Source: Chiua virens
Taxonomy: Eukaryota; Basidiomycota; Agaricomycetes; Boletales; Boletaceae
NCBI GenBank assembly: GCA_019787685.1
Contig: JAHNUO010000021.1
Span: forward strand, 372,001-436,000
Direction of reading: 5' to 3'
Length of the DNA: 64,000 nucleotides
Positions 47,422 to 58,599 of the stretch are shown here, piece by piece. Every line of letters begins with the position of its first letter. The stretch's first letter is position 1. The notes beneath the pieces are model-generated. The model searched no databases and had not been told where the DNA came from. It saw only the letters and a list, made by a program, of their open reading frames with translations. Both the position numbers and the translations under genes were made by a program.

Positions 47422-48717
47422 GTGCTGCTACTAACCCTTCCTCCGTGTCTCACGATACATCCGCCCTTAGCTACAAAGGTCACAAGCACCTCAGACAATC
47501 AACTGACACCATTTTTTTCATCCATCATGATCGTGGCTAGCATAACCCGGATGCTGTATCGAGGCACCCTGGATGCACCAACCTTCAGCGGAAAAGCTTC
47601 CCATCTCCAGCCATATCTAGATGACGTTGACTTTCTTTGCACATGCGTTGGACTGCCCCAATTGAAGAAAGTATGGTATGCATTGCACTACATTGATCCC
47701 AGTATATGTGACCTTTGGGAGATCCTACCTGAAGTGGTTGCCGATCCGCTGGATTGGCAGGCGTTCGTTATAGCCATCAAGACGCTCTACCCGGAACTCG
47801 ATAACCGGTACCATTTCGAGGATCTCCAAAATCTCATCAATCACTATCAATCCAAGTCAATGCACTCCCTTGATGAGCTGGGGAAGTATATTCGAGAATT
47901 TACAAAAATATCATCATTCCTTCTCACCTGACAATGAATAGCTACCCTTGATCAAGACTTTCTTTTTCTTAGTGGTTTCCCAGTCGATTTACGGTACGAG
48001 ATTTGTCGACGGTTAGCAATCCTGCAACCGGATATCCACCCGGATGCCTCGTATGCGCTCGATGATGTTCGTGACACAGCTGAGTTTCTTTTATCAGGAT
48101 CACATTCTTATTTTACACCTACACCTTCGCTTTGCCTTCGATCACCTTCACTTTCGCTACCTGACACTTACAATCCACTTCTGTATAACTGACCCATCCC
48201 TTCATCCGTTTTTATTTCACCATCAATCCAAGGTCTGCCTACTAACTCATCTAGTTCTGTGGTTATTGCACTGGTTACAGACATCAACCCATGTGTTGGT
48301 CTGTCATCATGACCGTCAGTTACGGAACGACCGACAGATTTCACTATTGACCTGACCGTGTTAACCGAACCGGTCACACCACTCTCAATCCCGATTGCAC
48401 CTTGCATGACTGTCATCATGACACCTCTCAGCATCACGGACATGTGGTCAGCCTGTCCTTGCGACCTACTTGACATTGAACCAGACACTCTGTCATATTC
48501 GGTAACAACTCGGCCAGTAGTACATGCCATGGCACCACATCCAATCGAAACCAATCGTGATTCGGGTGATCCATACAATGGATCGGTCGAACCCATAATC
48601 AGCCCTGCCATTTCTCTACTACGAAATACCCCCATTGTCATGTCTGCACTCAGTCTCACAACTGAACTGGCCTCTCGTCCCATTCCCCCGAAATCACTCT
48701 CAAATGCTCCCTATTGA
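47422..48717 (+). pseudogene. Ty3/gypsy-type gag, broken
   Basis: The frame contains LDAPTFSGKASHLQPYLDDV, VGLPQLKKVWYALHYIDPSI, FVIAIKTLYPELDNRYHFED, SKSMHSLDELGKYIREFTKI, and then LFLSGFPVDLRYEICRRLAI. This order, with an F-G-A-YFDD helix, a KK--ALHYID helix, a YPELD--Y phrase and a GF---LR--I---L phrase, is the capsid-like part of basidiomycete Ty3 gag. Two TGA codons (near 47930 and 47936) break it after SSFLLT; replacing CGA with TGA explains both. After the capsid the frame is Thr/Pro/Ile-rich with no CCHC knuckle, protease or reverse transcriptase visible, and it stops at 48717. Gag would package element RNA. Confidence 0.8.
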
Positions 48718-50100
48718 CCCATCCCCCATTTGCGTCGATCATTTTCCCTTTTCCTACTAAAGCTGCTTCATCCGTGGACTGCTATTATACTGAGTCAGGC
48801 ATTACTGGCCGATAATATCGTTTCGATCTACAGCGTACACGAGCCGCCTTGGCTGTACCCTGACCGTCCCAGGCATTCATTTTTATCTATTTTCATTTCA
48901 TATCCACGCAAGACTAACATTTTAGGATGAACGAGTGTCAGCTCGTTTGTAAGGGATCGTCATGATCCGCTGGCTGAGACAGTCCTAACCGGTAGTATCC
49001 GGATCGCTGCCATTTGCATACCCCCAAGGCCCATGAAACATCTGAATGTTCGTGTGGGCACCTTTCAACTACTCATTCTACCTACACACACATCCTTACC
49101 TCATTTTAATCCACTTCCTTCTTGCATTCGTTCATCCGCGTTCCTGTCATTTACTATTCAAGTTCCCCTCGTTCACATCTGGTCTTCTGTTATGGCCGCT
49201 TTGCCTTCGTTCTCACCATCCGCCTTGGCAGCCAGTTTCACTGTGGTGCCTTCAAAACTTAATCCACCTATTCCTCATCTGTCACTGCTTAATCTGCGAG
49301 TACATATAATGCTTCCCTTGCATACTTTCGATGCCTGGGAGGTCATCATTTCAAGTTCCCCTCAGTGTGAGCTTGGTTGGTACCTAATACCAAGCTCAGT
49401 TTTTCACATTTTTAGTCACATAACACGCACTTTCGATGCCATCCACTCGTATGTGGATCCACTTCTGTGCATTACTAACCGGTTCATTGATTTTATAGTT
49501 CAACCTGATGATCCGCTGTTGTGAGTCAACGTCGTGACTACTTGGCAATGGTCCAAGCATCGTCTCAAAGCATAAATCAGACAGTCAGCCATATGATACG
49601 TATCTGTCTCTATCCCAGGATTCAACTGGCACTCTCTATCTCACCCCGGGATTTGATCTGGTGCCTCTAACACAACAAAAACTGCCACTAAACACACAGA
49701 CAATTCATATGATACACTCTTTCCTTCAATACAACAAGACAGAAAAATAAAACAATGAAACCATCTGTATACTGCCAGTTCCTTTGCCTTCAATCATAAC
49801 CGTTGCTATTTAGATATTCACTTTTGCTACTACTTCTTTTGTCTCATCAGAAACTGAATACCGTCATATGCAATCTGGCCACTCGGCAAAGCGATTTGTG
49901 CAGGTATAGACTCGAAAGATGCCTGAAGAAGACAAGCCAGATGGACAACCACACCCCATATTAACTATTCTCGTGTCTTTTCACTCACATTTCATTTCAT
50001 TAATCATTTTCCATTCATTGCTTACTTAGGGATCGCGACCGGATTGGGCAGAGGACACGGATCAATTGCTATACTATGACACAGCGGGAACGACGACTCT
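48718..50100 (+). mobile_element. Degenerate internal retroelement sequence
   Basis: Low-complexity, pyrimidine-rich sequence with one 163-codon frame (49033-49524) that is rich in Ser, Leu and Pro and unrecognised. The segment CTATCTCACCCCGGGATTTGATCTGGTG (near 49636) and a nearby GAAGAAGACAAGCCAG phrase recur near 52890 and 53205 in a second decayed unit. No pol motif was found. Confidence 0.45.
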
Positions 50101-50102
50101 AT

Positions 50103-50516
50103 CTACAGAAGCCATAGTACGGCCTTCACCTTCTCCAACTCAGCCTCCTTCGACGCGATTGCCATCCCTTTATCCACCAACTGCATCTTGAGCATCTTGT
50201 ACTCAGTTTTGGAGGTGAGCAGCTCTGCCTCCATAGTGAGCACAGCCCGTTTGGCTGGGTTGACCTGAGAGTGCGTGGGTCCATCTTGACCTGACATCTT
50301 CTGCTTCTTCTTGGGGCCCGTATTCTCTTCCTCCTCGTTGTCCATGATGGATGCCTTAGCCTTAGGATGCAGCTTTGGCCTTGCCTTGCGCATATCTGCA
50401 ACTGGATTGGACAGTTCCACAAAGAGTTGGTGTGGTGGTATGAATACCACCAGTTTTTGTGAAGCTAAACCGTGTATTAATACATGCAGACTGATGAGCA
50501 ACACATTATTACTCAC
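50103..50516 (-). CDS. Small hypothetical protein with NLS-like basic block and coiled coil
   Basis: This 137-residue minus-strand frame has a hydrophobic N-terminus, then ADMRKARPKLHPKAKASIMD, an acidic DNEEEEN patch, a PKKKQK nuclear-localisation-like block, and a C-terminal heptad-like helix (AELLTSKTEYKMLKMQLVDK then ASKEAELEKVK). The latter half reads like a real protein, while the first 30 residues may be intron or a wrong start. There is no recognised family; such acidic/basic linkers occur at the N-terminus of DUF6532-type proteins. Confidence 0.35.
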   Translation of the reverse strand: MSNNVLLISLHVLIHGLASQKLVVFIPPHQLFVELSNPVADMRKARPKLHPKAKASIMDNEEEENTGPKKKQKMSGQDGPTHSQVNPAKRAVLTMEAELLTSKTEYKMLKMQLVDKGMAIASKEAELEKVKAVLWLL

Positions 50517-50600
50517 CTGGGACCCTCGTCACTTCTGCCTTCCCATCTGCCTTCGCCCTCTTGCCGTCATGCCCACTTGAATATGTGCAGCTCTGGTGGT

Positions 50601-51222
50601 TGTTACATTTTCTTTCCTTTCCTTGACTCGTACTACTTCTCTCTACTCAATACCTAGGTATCCTTTCATTTCATCTTCATCATCGTTCGCTGCCTTCACA
50701 TCGCACGATTCTCCTTTTGGCCCTTTGCTCTTCCACTCTTCTTGGCCACCCCTTTTGGATATCGTGCACTTCCCCTTTTGGCCCTTTGGCCCTTCCGCTC
50801 TTCTGGCCTCCCCCTTTTAGTTACTTGGTCCGTGCACAATTCTCATAGAATAAATACTTTGCAGCAATACTCCTGTACTCTAGTCTTGATCTCCGCAATC
50901 TAGCTGAGTATCCCTGCTCCACTCGGGAACCCCCCTTGTGACCACTCAACACTTGATCCCTTAACACCTACAGCCAATGCCTAGGTTCCACCTCAATCAC
51001 AAGAGGAAGACCCTTGGTCCTTCGGGTATAGATTCCCAACAGGATGCTCTCAGCAACGCCTGAGTTCTACCTCGTCTCCACTGTTGGCATTCGCTAACAG
51101 CAGTCCTCCTTGAACTCTTACAGTGCGCCACATATCAAGTGGTGGTTGTTTGAGTTATTTCAGCCACTTGATTCTTAGCACTTTTGCAGCTATGCTAGTT
51201 CCTACCTGGAGCTATTGTAACA
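50601..51222 (+). mobile_element. LTR family C copy (622 bp)
   Basis: It runs from TGTTACATTTTC to GAGCTATTGTAACA with the same internal blocks as the 46292 copy, such as CTCAGCAACGCCTGAG, GTGGTGGTTGTTTGAG and a TATA-like AATAAATACTTTGCAGC. It is about 70 bp shorter through an internal deletion in the 5' part. The flanks GTGGT and GCAGT are only a weak target duplication. Confidence 0.8.
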
Positions 51223-53240
51223 GCAGTCCTTTCCACAGCATCTGCATACATGACTGGGGACCCCAAAGCAGGGGTACCCTGCGCCTTCGCATTGCTCACA
51301 TGGCACCTCATGGTCGATGTCGCCTTCCTCCCACAGCGAATCGGTATGGGGTAGGTGGTGTACTCTTTCCTTGCCTCAGCATCCACCTTGTCAAATCTAG
51401 CAGATCACACGCCACGAACTGTCAAATTTGTGGTACTGCATGCTGAAACACAGGAGCAAGATGAACTGGATTGCCCCAACACATCTCACCCACTATGCTC
51501 GTCCTCCTCAAGCACAATCTCTCTGCCACCTGACATACTCGTGCATACATCAATCCGGACACTCTCAGGTCCATCACCACGACCAATCCAACTGCCTTCG
51601 CCCTCTTCAGATACATCACAACCTGACTCATCCACCCCATCGCTCTCACCATCAACCACACCAACCTTGCCACCGATGAACCTCACACCACCACTCACCC
51701 ATCCGTCACATAGTACCAGATTGCAGCTCAGCAGATCAACATTTACAGCCAACTGGGTGCATACTCTTATCCCACTCACTTCCCTCTCACCCACCTGGCT
51801 TAGCACGACCACTTCACTTGCCTCCAGAAGACACAACTGTTTTATCACCACCGGATCCGCCATCATTGCCATCCATTTGTGATAGCAGCACACCGGCTGT
51901 GTCACCAAAAACATCTATCCGGATAGCTCAGATCATGTTGGATCCATCACCACCCGCATTGCCCAGTCGGTCTCTCATCCCTAAAGCTGTCCCATTGCCT
52001 ATCACATCCGAACCACTGTCACGGCATTTACAGCCATATCCAAGGATTTGTAGTACCTTGCTGGTTCAATCGGTTTCTGGCCAGGTATCAAAGCTAAACG
52101 CACTCTTCTGCGCAGTCCTATGCCCCATGAAGTGCGCATATTGCAGCCACTCTCATTGCCCTCATCCTTCTTCAACAAACTGCCATCTCTGTGTTTACGA
52201 CCGTATCCGAGGATTAGCACCTCACTGGTTCAATCGGTTTCCAGCTGTGTATTGAAGCTAAACACACTCTTCTGCACAGTTCCTATGCACCATGAAGTGC
52301 GCACATTGCAGCCACACCCATCACCCTCATTCTTTTTCAACAAACCACCCTCGCTGCTATTGACCTCACCCCTCGTTTCCGCAACCATGCCACCACCCAT
52401 CTCATCCAAGCTGCCATCTCTACGTTTACAGCTATATCCAAGGACCCATACCTCACCGGTTCAATTAGTTCTGAGCCTGTCATCAAAACTATGCATGCCC
52501 TTCACTGCTCCCCCAATCTGTTTCCCTCTCTCTCGATTTTACACTAATGCATGCGTCTTTTCATGTCAGTTTATGCTTCAGCCATCTCTGCCCACATCGG
52601 GTTTATTTGATGACCCAGCCGACATGGTTCGGTCGCATTTTCCCTTTGACCCGGGAATCTGACCGTTTCTTTTTTTTCACTATCATTGAGATGCCCTCAC
52701 CCTTTCTCCACAGCATTATCTGGATGACCAGGAGGTCATCAGATATGGCCTACCCAGGGGGGAGGGGTCTACAAGACCACCTCAGTTTCTACACACAACT
52801 TTTCGCGTTTTCACAATTTCAGTCATTGAAATCATTCTTTTGATATCTGTTTCATCTCTGTTTTGTCCCCGGTATTCGTCTGGCAGATCTCTATCTCACC
52901 CCGGGTTTAGTCTGGTGATTGATCATTACTCATCGAACAAGAAACCATTGCAGAAAAGAAAGAATACTGTATAGAAAAACCAACACACAATTGTATAGTC
53001 CATTCATTTCTTCTACCACTCAATTCACTACTTCGTTATTGTGACCATCTAGAATTTGTGCCCTCATCTGCTATGTACCACTTCTGCTCTTTGAACGCAC
53101 ATAGGCACAACACACATTATCCGGTTGTATCCGGATTGTTTCCAGATGTTTTTAGGTATCATGAAAGGGCATCCGTTGCAGGGATAGACGCAAAAGATGC
53201 ACGATGAAGACAAGCCAAGTTGGACACTCGCCAATTGGTT
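51223..53240 (+). mobile_element. Second decayed retroelement-like internal unit
   Basis: Contains a Ser/Thr/Pro-rich 175-codon frame (51355-51882) and a direct repeat between 52020 and 52500. There CTTCTGCGCAG...CCATGAAGTGCGCA near 52100 recurs near 52270 (period about 170 bp), together with TATCCAAGGAT/TATCCGAGGATT phrases near 52040, 52205 and 52438. A purine tract AGGGGGGAGGGG near 52758 resembles a polypurine tract. The 3' portion shares phrases with 49.6-49.95 kb. No reverse transcriptase, RNase H or integrase motif is visible. Confidence 0.45.
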
Positions 53241-53838
53241 TCATTTTGTTTTTCTCTTTCTTATCATCTCTTTCACGTTCAACCATACAGTTCTTTTCTT
53301 CGTATTTGGATTACACAGCGAGCAGCAGATAGCAAACTCGGCCGACCGGATCACATTGGATCACACCGGACACATGCAGACAAGCAGAATTCATGCAGGA
53401 CGATCGACACCTACCAGAGACCAGGGATGCTATCACTGCGATGAACACGAAACCATCACACACACTTCGCATCGCAGATTACGGCCATCCTTCATCCATT
53501 GTGCCTCCATGTGTGAGACCATAGATGACAGACACACAGAAAAGCCACGCATCACACCCTCACGATCACTATCCAATCCTGTCATTTGTGGATCATCGTC
53601 ACTGCACCGCTATCACCAGTCGACATCGTCATCTCTGTTGTTGTCTCTCTCATCACTCTCATCACTCTCATCACTTTCATTGCCATTGCCATCTCTGTCG
53701 TCATATCTGTCACCCCTTTTGTATCTGAAGACCATCCGCTGCCATCCACGATTGCCGCATTGAACCGCTGTTAGAACATCGCATCCCCATGAATGTCAGA
53801 CTGACTGGGGACAGTCAGTATCTCAAGTCCCCGTCGGG
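53241..53838 (+). other. Unrecognised frame with a TCATCACTC microsatellite
   Basis: An open frame covers 53197-53763 with a His/Arg/Ser-rich central part and no recognised motif. A CATCACTCT repeat near 53650-53690 gives a Ser/Leu run. It is probably not a real gene. Confidence 0.35.
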
Positions 53839-54562
53839 TGTAGGGAATAGGTATTCCCTGTGCTTGCATAGCATGTTTCCGCACCCCGTCATCACCCGAT
53901 CCCGATCCTGATCTGTCTGCTTGTGCAAATTCATCAGGATTGCTGTATCTGCTGTAGGGAATAGGTATTCCCTGTGCTCGCATAGCATGTTTCTGCACCC
54001 CGTTGTCACCTGATCCTGATCCTGATCTGTCTGCTTGTGCGAACTCATCCGGATTGCTGTATCCGCACTTGTCTTGCCTCAGACTCTTTTATTTTATTTT
54101 TGATGCTCCTTATTCATACTTAGCATTGGCTAGACCATGTCATGCAGCCCTTGCAGGGACATTCAGGTGCCTCTCAAACTTTATACCATACGAAAACCTT
54201 CTTTTATTATTATTATCCTTACTTAGGACGAGTCTGAGGGTATTCCTGAGGACTATAAAATTCACTGTATTGACAAAATACAGTAGCTTTTGCCTGTGCA
54301 CATCTGTCTCACATCGTTTTCACTCAATGTTCGCTTTCTCTTGCTCTCCTCATGTTTTATCAATCCGGATTCAGACTGCCATGTCTGCTTTTCTATCCGT
54401 TTTAATCCAGATTCGCCCCAGATTCATCTCAGACTACTCTAAAACCATTTCTCGTCGTTCACCAACTCAGCATTGTCCCTGGGTCGAATGGAATTGCATT
54501 CCTTCACCCTTTTCTTGCTTTCAATCCCCCTGAGTACTGCACTTCAGCTGGGATTCATTACC
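53839..54562 (+). mobile_element. LTR-like repeat family B, copy 2, with a tandem-duplicated start
   Basis: TGTAGGGAATAGGTATTCCC occurs at 53839 and again at 53953. The 114-bp block between them is repeated almost exactly (CTGTGCTTGCATAGCATGTTTC and onward). The rest matches copy 1, including GGACTATAAAATTCACTG near 54255. At 54562 it switches without a gap into LTR A sequence. Confidence 0.8.
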
Positions 54563-55108
54563 TTCAGCAATCCAATCCGGTTTCATCATATGTATTCCGC
54601 TTCATCCAATTTGACTTGTTCTATTTGATTTGGCCTTATTAAGGTCATTACTATCCTAACACCTTTTCTTTCTTTGTCATCTACAAGGGTTGACACTCCT
54701 TCTTAGCATACTCACCCTACATCAATCCTGTACACTTACTTAGGGTTGGATTACCTTTAACAGTCCTGGGTTATGCCCAGGACTATAAAACCATGTTTCT
54801 AACACAAAAATATCATCTTTCTGTGTTCAGGAGATCTCCTGTTTACTCTCCCGTGTGTGAGTGAGCTGGATAGCTTTTCTTTTACCTCATCCTATCATTT
54901 CTCTGCATCTTATCTACTCGAATCAATACTCTCATCACCTCGACTCCACCCAGATACTTTTACATCGACCACTTTTCATTCTGGATCGTTCAGCAGCCTC
55001 TAGGACTCTTAGACAAACCCAAATCCTTCATTCCTTCAAATATAACCCCCCTTGGGATGAACTTATTGCCCCACTTTTCTTCACATCACCTATTGTTTGT
55101 TTTCTACA
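54563..55108 (+). mobile_element. LTR family A, copy 4, lacking the first 165 bp
   Basis: It begins inside the LTR at CAATCCAATCCGGTTTCATC and ends TTTTCTACA at 55108. The TATAAAACC box is at about 54785. The missing 5' part is replaced by family B. Confidence 0.88.
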
Positions 55109-55378
55109 CCGCCATCCTGTCCACTTTGTCCTCGTCAACGAACTCATCTGTGTCATCCCACCATAACCACCACTCCATATTCCCTGTACCCCCACCTCAA
55201 CAAGCCCACTGCTCTGCGCCCTGACATTCCGCATCTCCTGATTGACGCTTGGCGTCCCCATGTGATGTCCCTATCAATGACAAGGGCTACATCAATATCA
55301 CAGGCAGTCCTATCAGGGATTTGTTCAATTTCTGGAGATGATCTTCACATGGTGCTTTGATTGTACTCCAGGGGTAAT
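55109..55378. other. Short unique segment between two LTRs
   Basis: One frame reads RHPVHFVLVNELICVIPP before a stop, and the other frames are open for about 80 codons. It may be a scrap of a host gene or of a retroelement; I cannot name it. Confidence 0.25.
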
Positions 55379-56071
55379 GTTACAATTTCTTTCTTTTCTT
55401 CGCTTGTACTACTTCACTCAATACCTAGGTATCCTTGTATGTTCATCTGTACTTCATTTCCTTTTGCCTTTACGTAACTAGCATTGGCATTACCTGAGTG
55501 CTTACTCTTTTTACTTCACGTCATCATCCGATGGCATTGCTCTTACTCATTTCCTTTCACATCATCATCCAATGGCATCATATTACTCATTTCATCTTCG
55601 TCATTGTCCATTGCCCTCGCATCATATGATTCCTCCTTGTGGCCTTTTGCTCTTCCACTCTTCTTGGCCACCCCTTTTGGACACTTGGTCTGTGCATGAT
55701 TCTTGTAGTATAAATACCTCACAGCGATACTCCTGTACTCCAGTCTTGATCTCTGCAATCTAGCTGAGTATCACTGCTCCACTCAGGAACACCCCTGTGA
55801 CCTCTCAACCCTTGACCCCAGGCCAATGCCTATGTTCTACCTCAATCACAAGAGGCAGCCCTTGGTCCCTTGGGTATAGATTCCCAACTGGACACCTTAG
55901 CAATGCCTGAGTTCTCACTTGACTCACTGGTAGCAATCCACTAACCAGCAACCCCTTGTTCGACTCATCCAGCGCACCACATACCAAGTAGTGGTTGTTT
56001 GAGTTATTGCAGCCACTTGGTACTTAGTGCTTTTGTGGCTATGCTAGTTCCTACCCGGAGCTATCATAACA
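55379..56071 (+). mobile_element. LTR family C, full copy (693 bp)
   Basis: It starts TGTTACAAT and ends ATCATAACA. The internal order is as in the 46292 copy, with GTATAAATACCTCACAGC (TATA near 55709). The flanking 5-mers do not match. Confidence 0.85.
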
Positions 56072-57245
56072 TGTATGGCTGAATGGTTGGATTTTTATGA
56101 GAGATTAGTCAAGCTTGATTGTTGTTTTGGGTTATTTTGGGTCATTTTGCATTGAATTACAGTTGGATTATGGTTGGATATAATTGTACTGACTGTAAAA
56201 CCTTCCATCACTTTATGGTCATGTTTCATTATTTTGTGTGAAATTATGCTTGGATTTGTGTGGCATTTTTGTCAAATATTGGATTAGGGTTGCTGATGAT
56301 TGTACTTACCACAAGACCTGGTCTGATTTAACTTGGATTTATGCAAAATGTTAGTCACATTGTAGTTGGATTACACTCAGAATATGGTCAGAATGGGTTA
56401 ATATTCATTTTGATTTTGATTGGATTTGATTTGTCAACTACCCTAACTTCTAACCAACCCAGGGGGTAAACCCCCTGGACCCCCTTTTGTTATATAATCC
56501 TGACCCTAACAATGAACCAAGACACCCCTAACAAGTGTTAACCCATGGGTAGTTGTGTTTGATTTTGTATTTATATCTTGTTAATTTTGTGTGTTTTCAT
56601 GTTTTGGTGTTTTTTTTTTTTTTTTTTTTCACTTAGGGGGGTAAGCAGGGGTGTGAGTGCTTTTGTCAAGCTTGTCCATCTTTCTCACTTTGCTTTGATT
56701 CTTGGTGATACATGATGCAAAAGTTTTAGATATTCAGAAATGGGTCAGTTCATTTGATGCACTTCTTATGTGGCTTAGATTTTCATTTGACACAATTTGC
56801 CATTAATTTCACCTTGCATATGACACAGATCATCCTTATATTTGTCTTGGATTACTTGCATTTTGTTATCACATTGTGTTTATGTTGCATGCATATTATT
56901 GTCAATGTTTTTGTTGCTTGTTTTTTTTTTTTTGGCTGACATAACTGTCAAATTGTGCTCAAATCATAGTCAGACATCACTCAGACTATGGTCTGCCTAG
57001 TGTAATTTTTTGGTCACTTGATAGTCACACTACTGGAAGATTTCTGGTGGGCCATGGTAAAGGTGGTGAGGGCATGGTGGTCCATTGGTATGCTAAGTCA
57101 GCAGACACAGTGCAGTTAAGCTAAAGCCCAGGATCCTATTGCTGCTATACCCAAAGCCTGATTTTGTATTGCATTTGCTACAGCATTTTTAGAACAGCTG
57201 TAACAGCACATCAATGGCAGGTATTTAAACAAGGTCTCTGCCAGT
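56072..57245. other. AT-rich region without a gene; includes a 20-T run
   Basis: T-rich sequence with repeated words such as TTGGATTATGGTTGGAT and AACCCAGGGGGTAAACCCCCTGGACCCC (an imperfect palindrome near 56457-56486). There is a run of about 20 T at 56610-56629 and another T run near 56921. I see no gene. Confidence 0.5.
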
Positions 57246-57295
57246 GAAACATGGAAATCATCAAGTTAGTCAGCATTGGGTGAGAATATCACTCT

Positions 57296-58170
57296 GGCCT
57301 TCAGCATGTTCTTCCTGGGGAGACATGCCCATAGTAAAATCATCATTAGTTAGCATTAGGTGGGCATGTCAATCTTGCTGTAACATGTCCTTCCTGGAGG
57401 GACATGCACACAGTGAGATTATCATTAATCAACACTGGGTAGGAACTGACTTGTAGCATGTCCTTCCTGGAGGGACATGCACACTGTGGGATCACCATTA
57501 GTCACCATTGGGTGGGAATATCACTCTGGCCTGCAGCATGTCCTTCCTGGAGGGACATGCACACTGTGAGATCACCATGAGTCAGCTTGGGTCAGAATAT
57601 CACTCTGGCCTGCAGCATGTCCTTCCTGGAGGGACATGCACACTGTGAGATCACCATTGGTCATTATTGGGTAGGAATATCACTCTGGCCTGCAGCATGT
57701 CCTTCCTGGAGGGACATGCACACTGTGAGATCATTATTAGTCAGCATTGGGTAGGAATATCACTCTGGCCTGCAGCATGTCCTTCCTGGAGGGACATGCA
57801 CACTGTGAGACTACCATTAGTCACCATTGGGTGGGAATATCACTGTGGCCTGTAGCATGTCCTTCTTGGAGGGACATGTCTACTGTTAGATCTCAATTAG
57901 TCAGCATTATGCCCATGTCTGGCTGTCCTTCCTGGAAAGACAGAACATAGTCAAGAATGACAATCACTTGTAAATGTAATCCCTGTGTGCAGTTGTCCTT
58001 CCAAGAGGGACATATACTGTGTGATATAAAGAAGACATCACATGACAATTCTTCCCATGTGTAAGTGTCCTTCCTAGAGGGACATATCAGATATTGAAGC
58101 TCTAGAGATCACATAAGCTAGGGTGTTTTACCTATGTGTAGGATGTCCCTCTAGAAGGGACATGTCATGA
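57296..58170. repeat. Minisatellite of 12 hairpins, about 80-bp period
   Basis: A 25-bp dyad GCATGTCC-N9-GGACATGC occurs perfectly, or with small changes, at 57304, 57383, 57456, 57536, 57615, 57695, 57775 and 57855. Four weaker hairpins follow near 57923, 57992, 58065 and 58142. In the core the period is 79-80 bp, and between hairpins is a repeated CACTGTGAGATCACCATTAG...GGGAATATCACTCTGGCC segment. The last four have unrelated spacers but still keep TGTCC...GGACA. Open frames change phase each unit. Confidence 0.93.
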
Positions 58171-58599
58171 GTATAATATCAGAAAAACAGAAAAAACTAG
58201 ACCCTAGGGAGTGTAAAATGTGCTCATACCAAAGAAGCGTTCTACAACCATGCTAGCATTTTTCTAGGGGGTTTTCGAACCCTCTGAATCCATTGGTCAC
58301 ACTCACAAGTCCCAGAAAAATACCCATCATGTCAATCTTGCATCCATGCTTTAAACACCCTTGTTGCATTTTTATCTCCACAACCCGACTGCCGTTTTCC
58401 TTGATAAGGGGCTCAAAATGATCGCATAAATGGGCTCTTATTTATCATATACTTTTCTAACCATTCTGACTTTTTCATTTTGAATCTTAATTCCAGGATG
58501 ACCCTATAAATGATGTCCATGCCACACAATGATGCCAACCACTTAAGCTGGTGTTCAAGTCCATTGGGTTGTCCAGGTGACATGTTTCACAGGTCTGTC

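Noticed and set aside
51355..52662. Zinc-knuckle protein suggested by CAYCSHSHCPHPSSTNCHLC
   Set aside because: The Cys/His spacing does not fit CCHC or C2H2, and the segment is a tandem DNA repeat read in changing frames.
56072..57000. Telomere-like or LINE poly-A/T tail
   Set aside because: T runs are present, but no telomeric repeat, no reverse transcriptase and no target duplication were found.
57296..58170. CRISPR-like array (25-bp palindromic repeat, regular spacing)
   Set aside because: The segments between hairpins are themselves repeats of one another in the core units, the genome is clearly eukaryotic (spliced fungal genes), and no cas-like gene is present.
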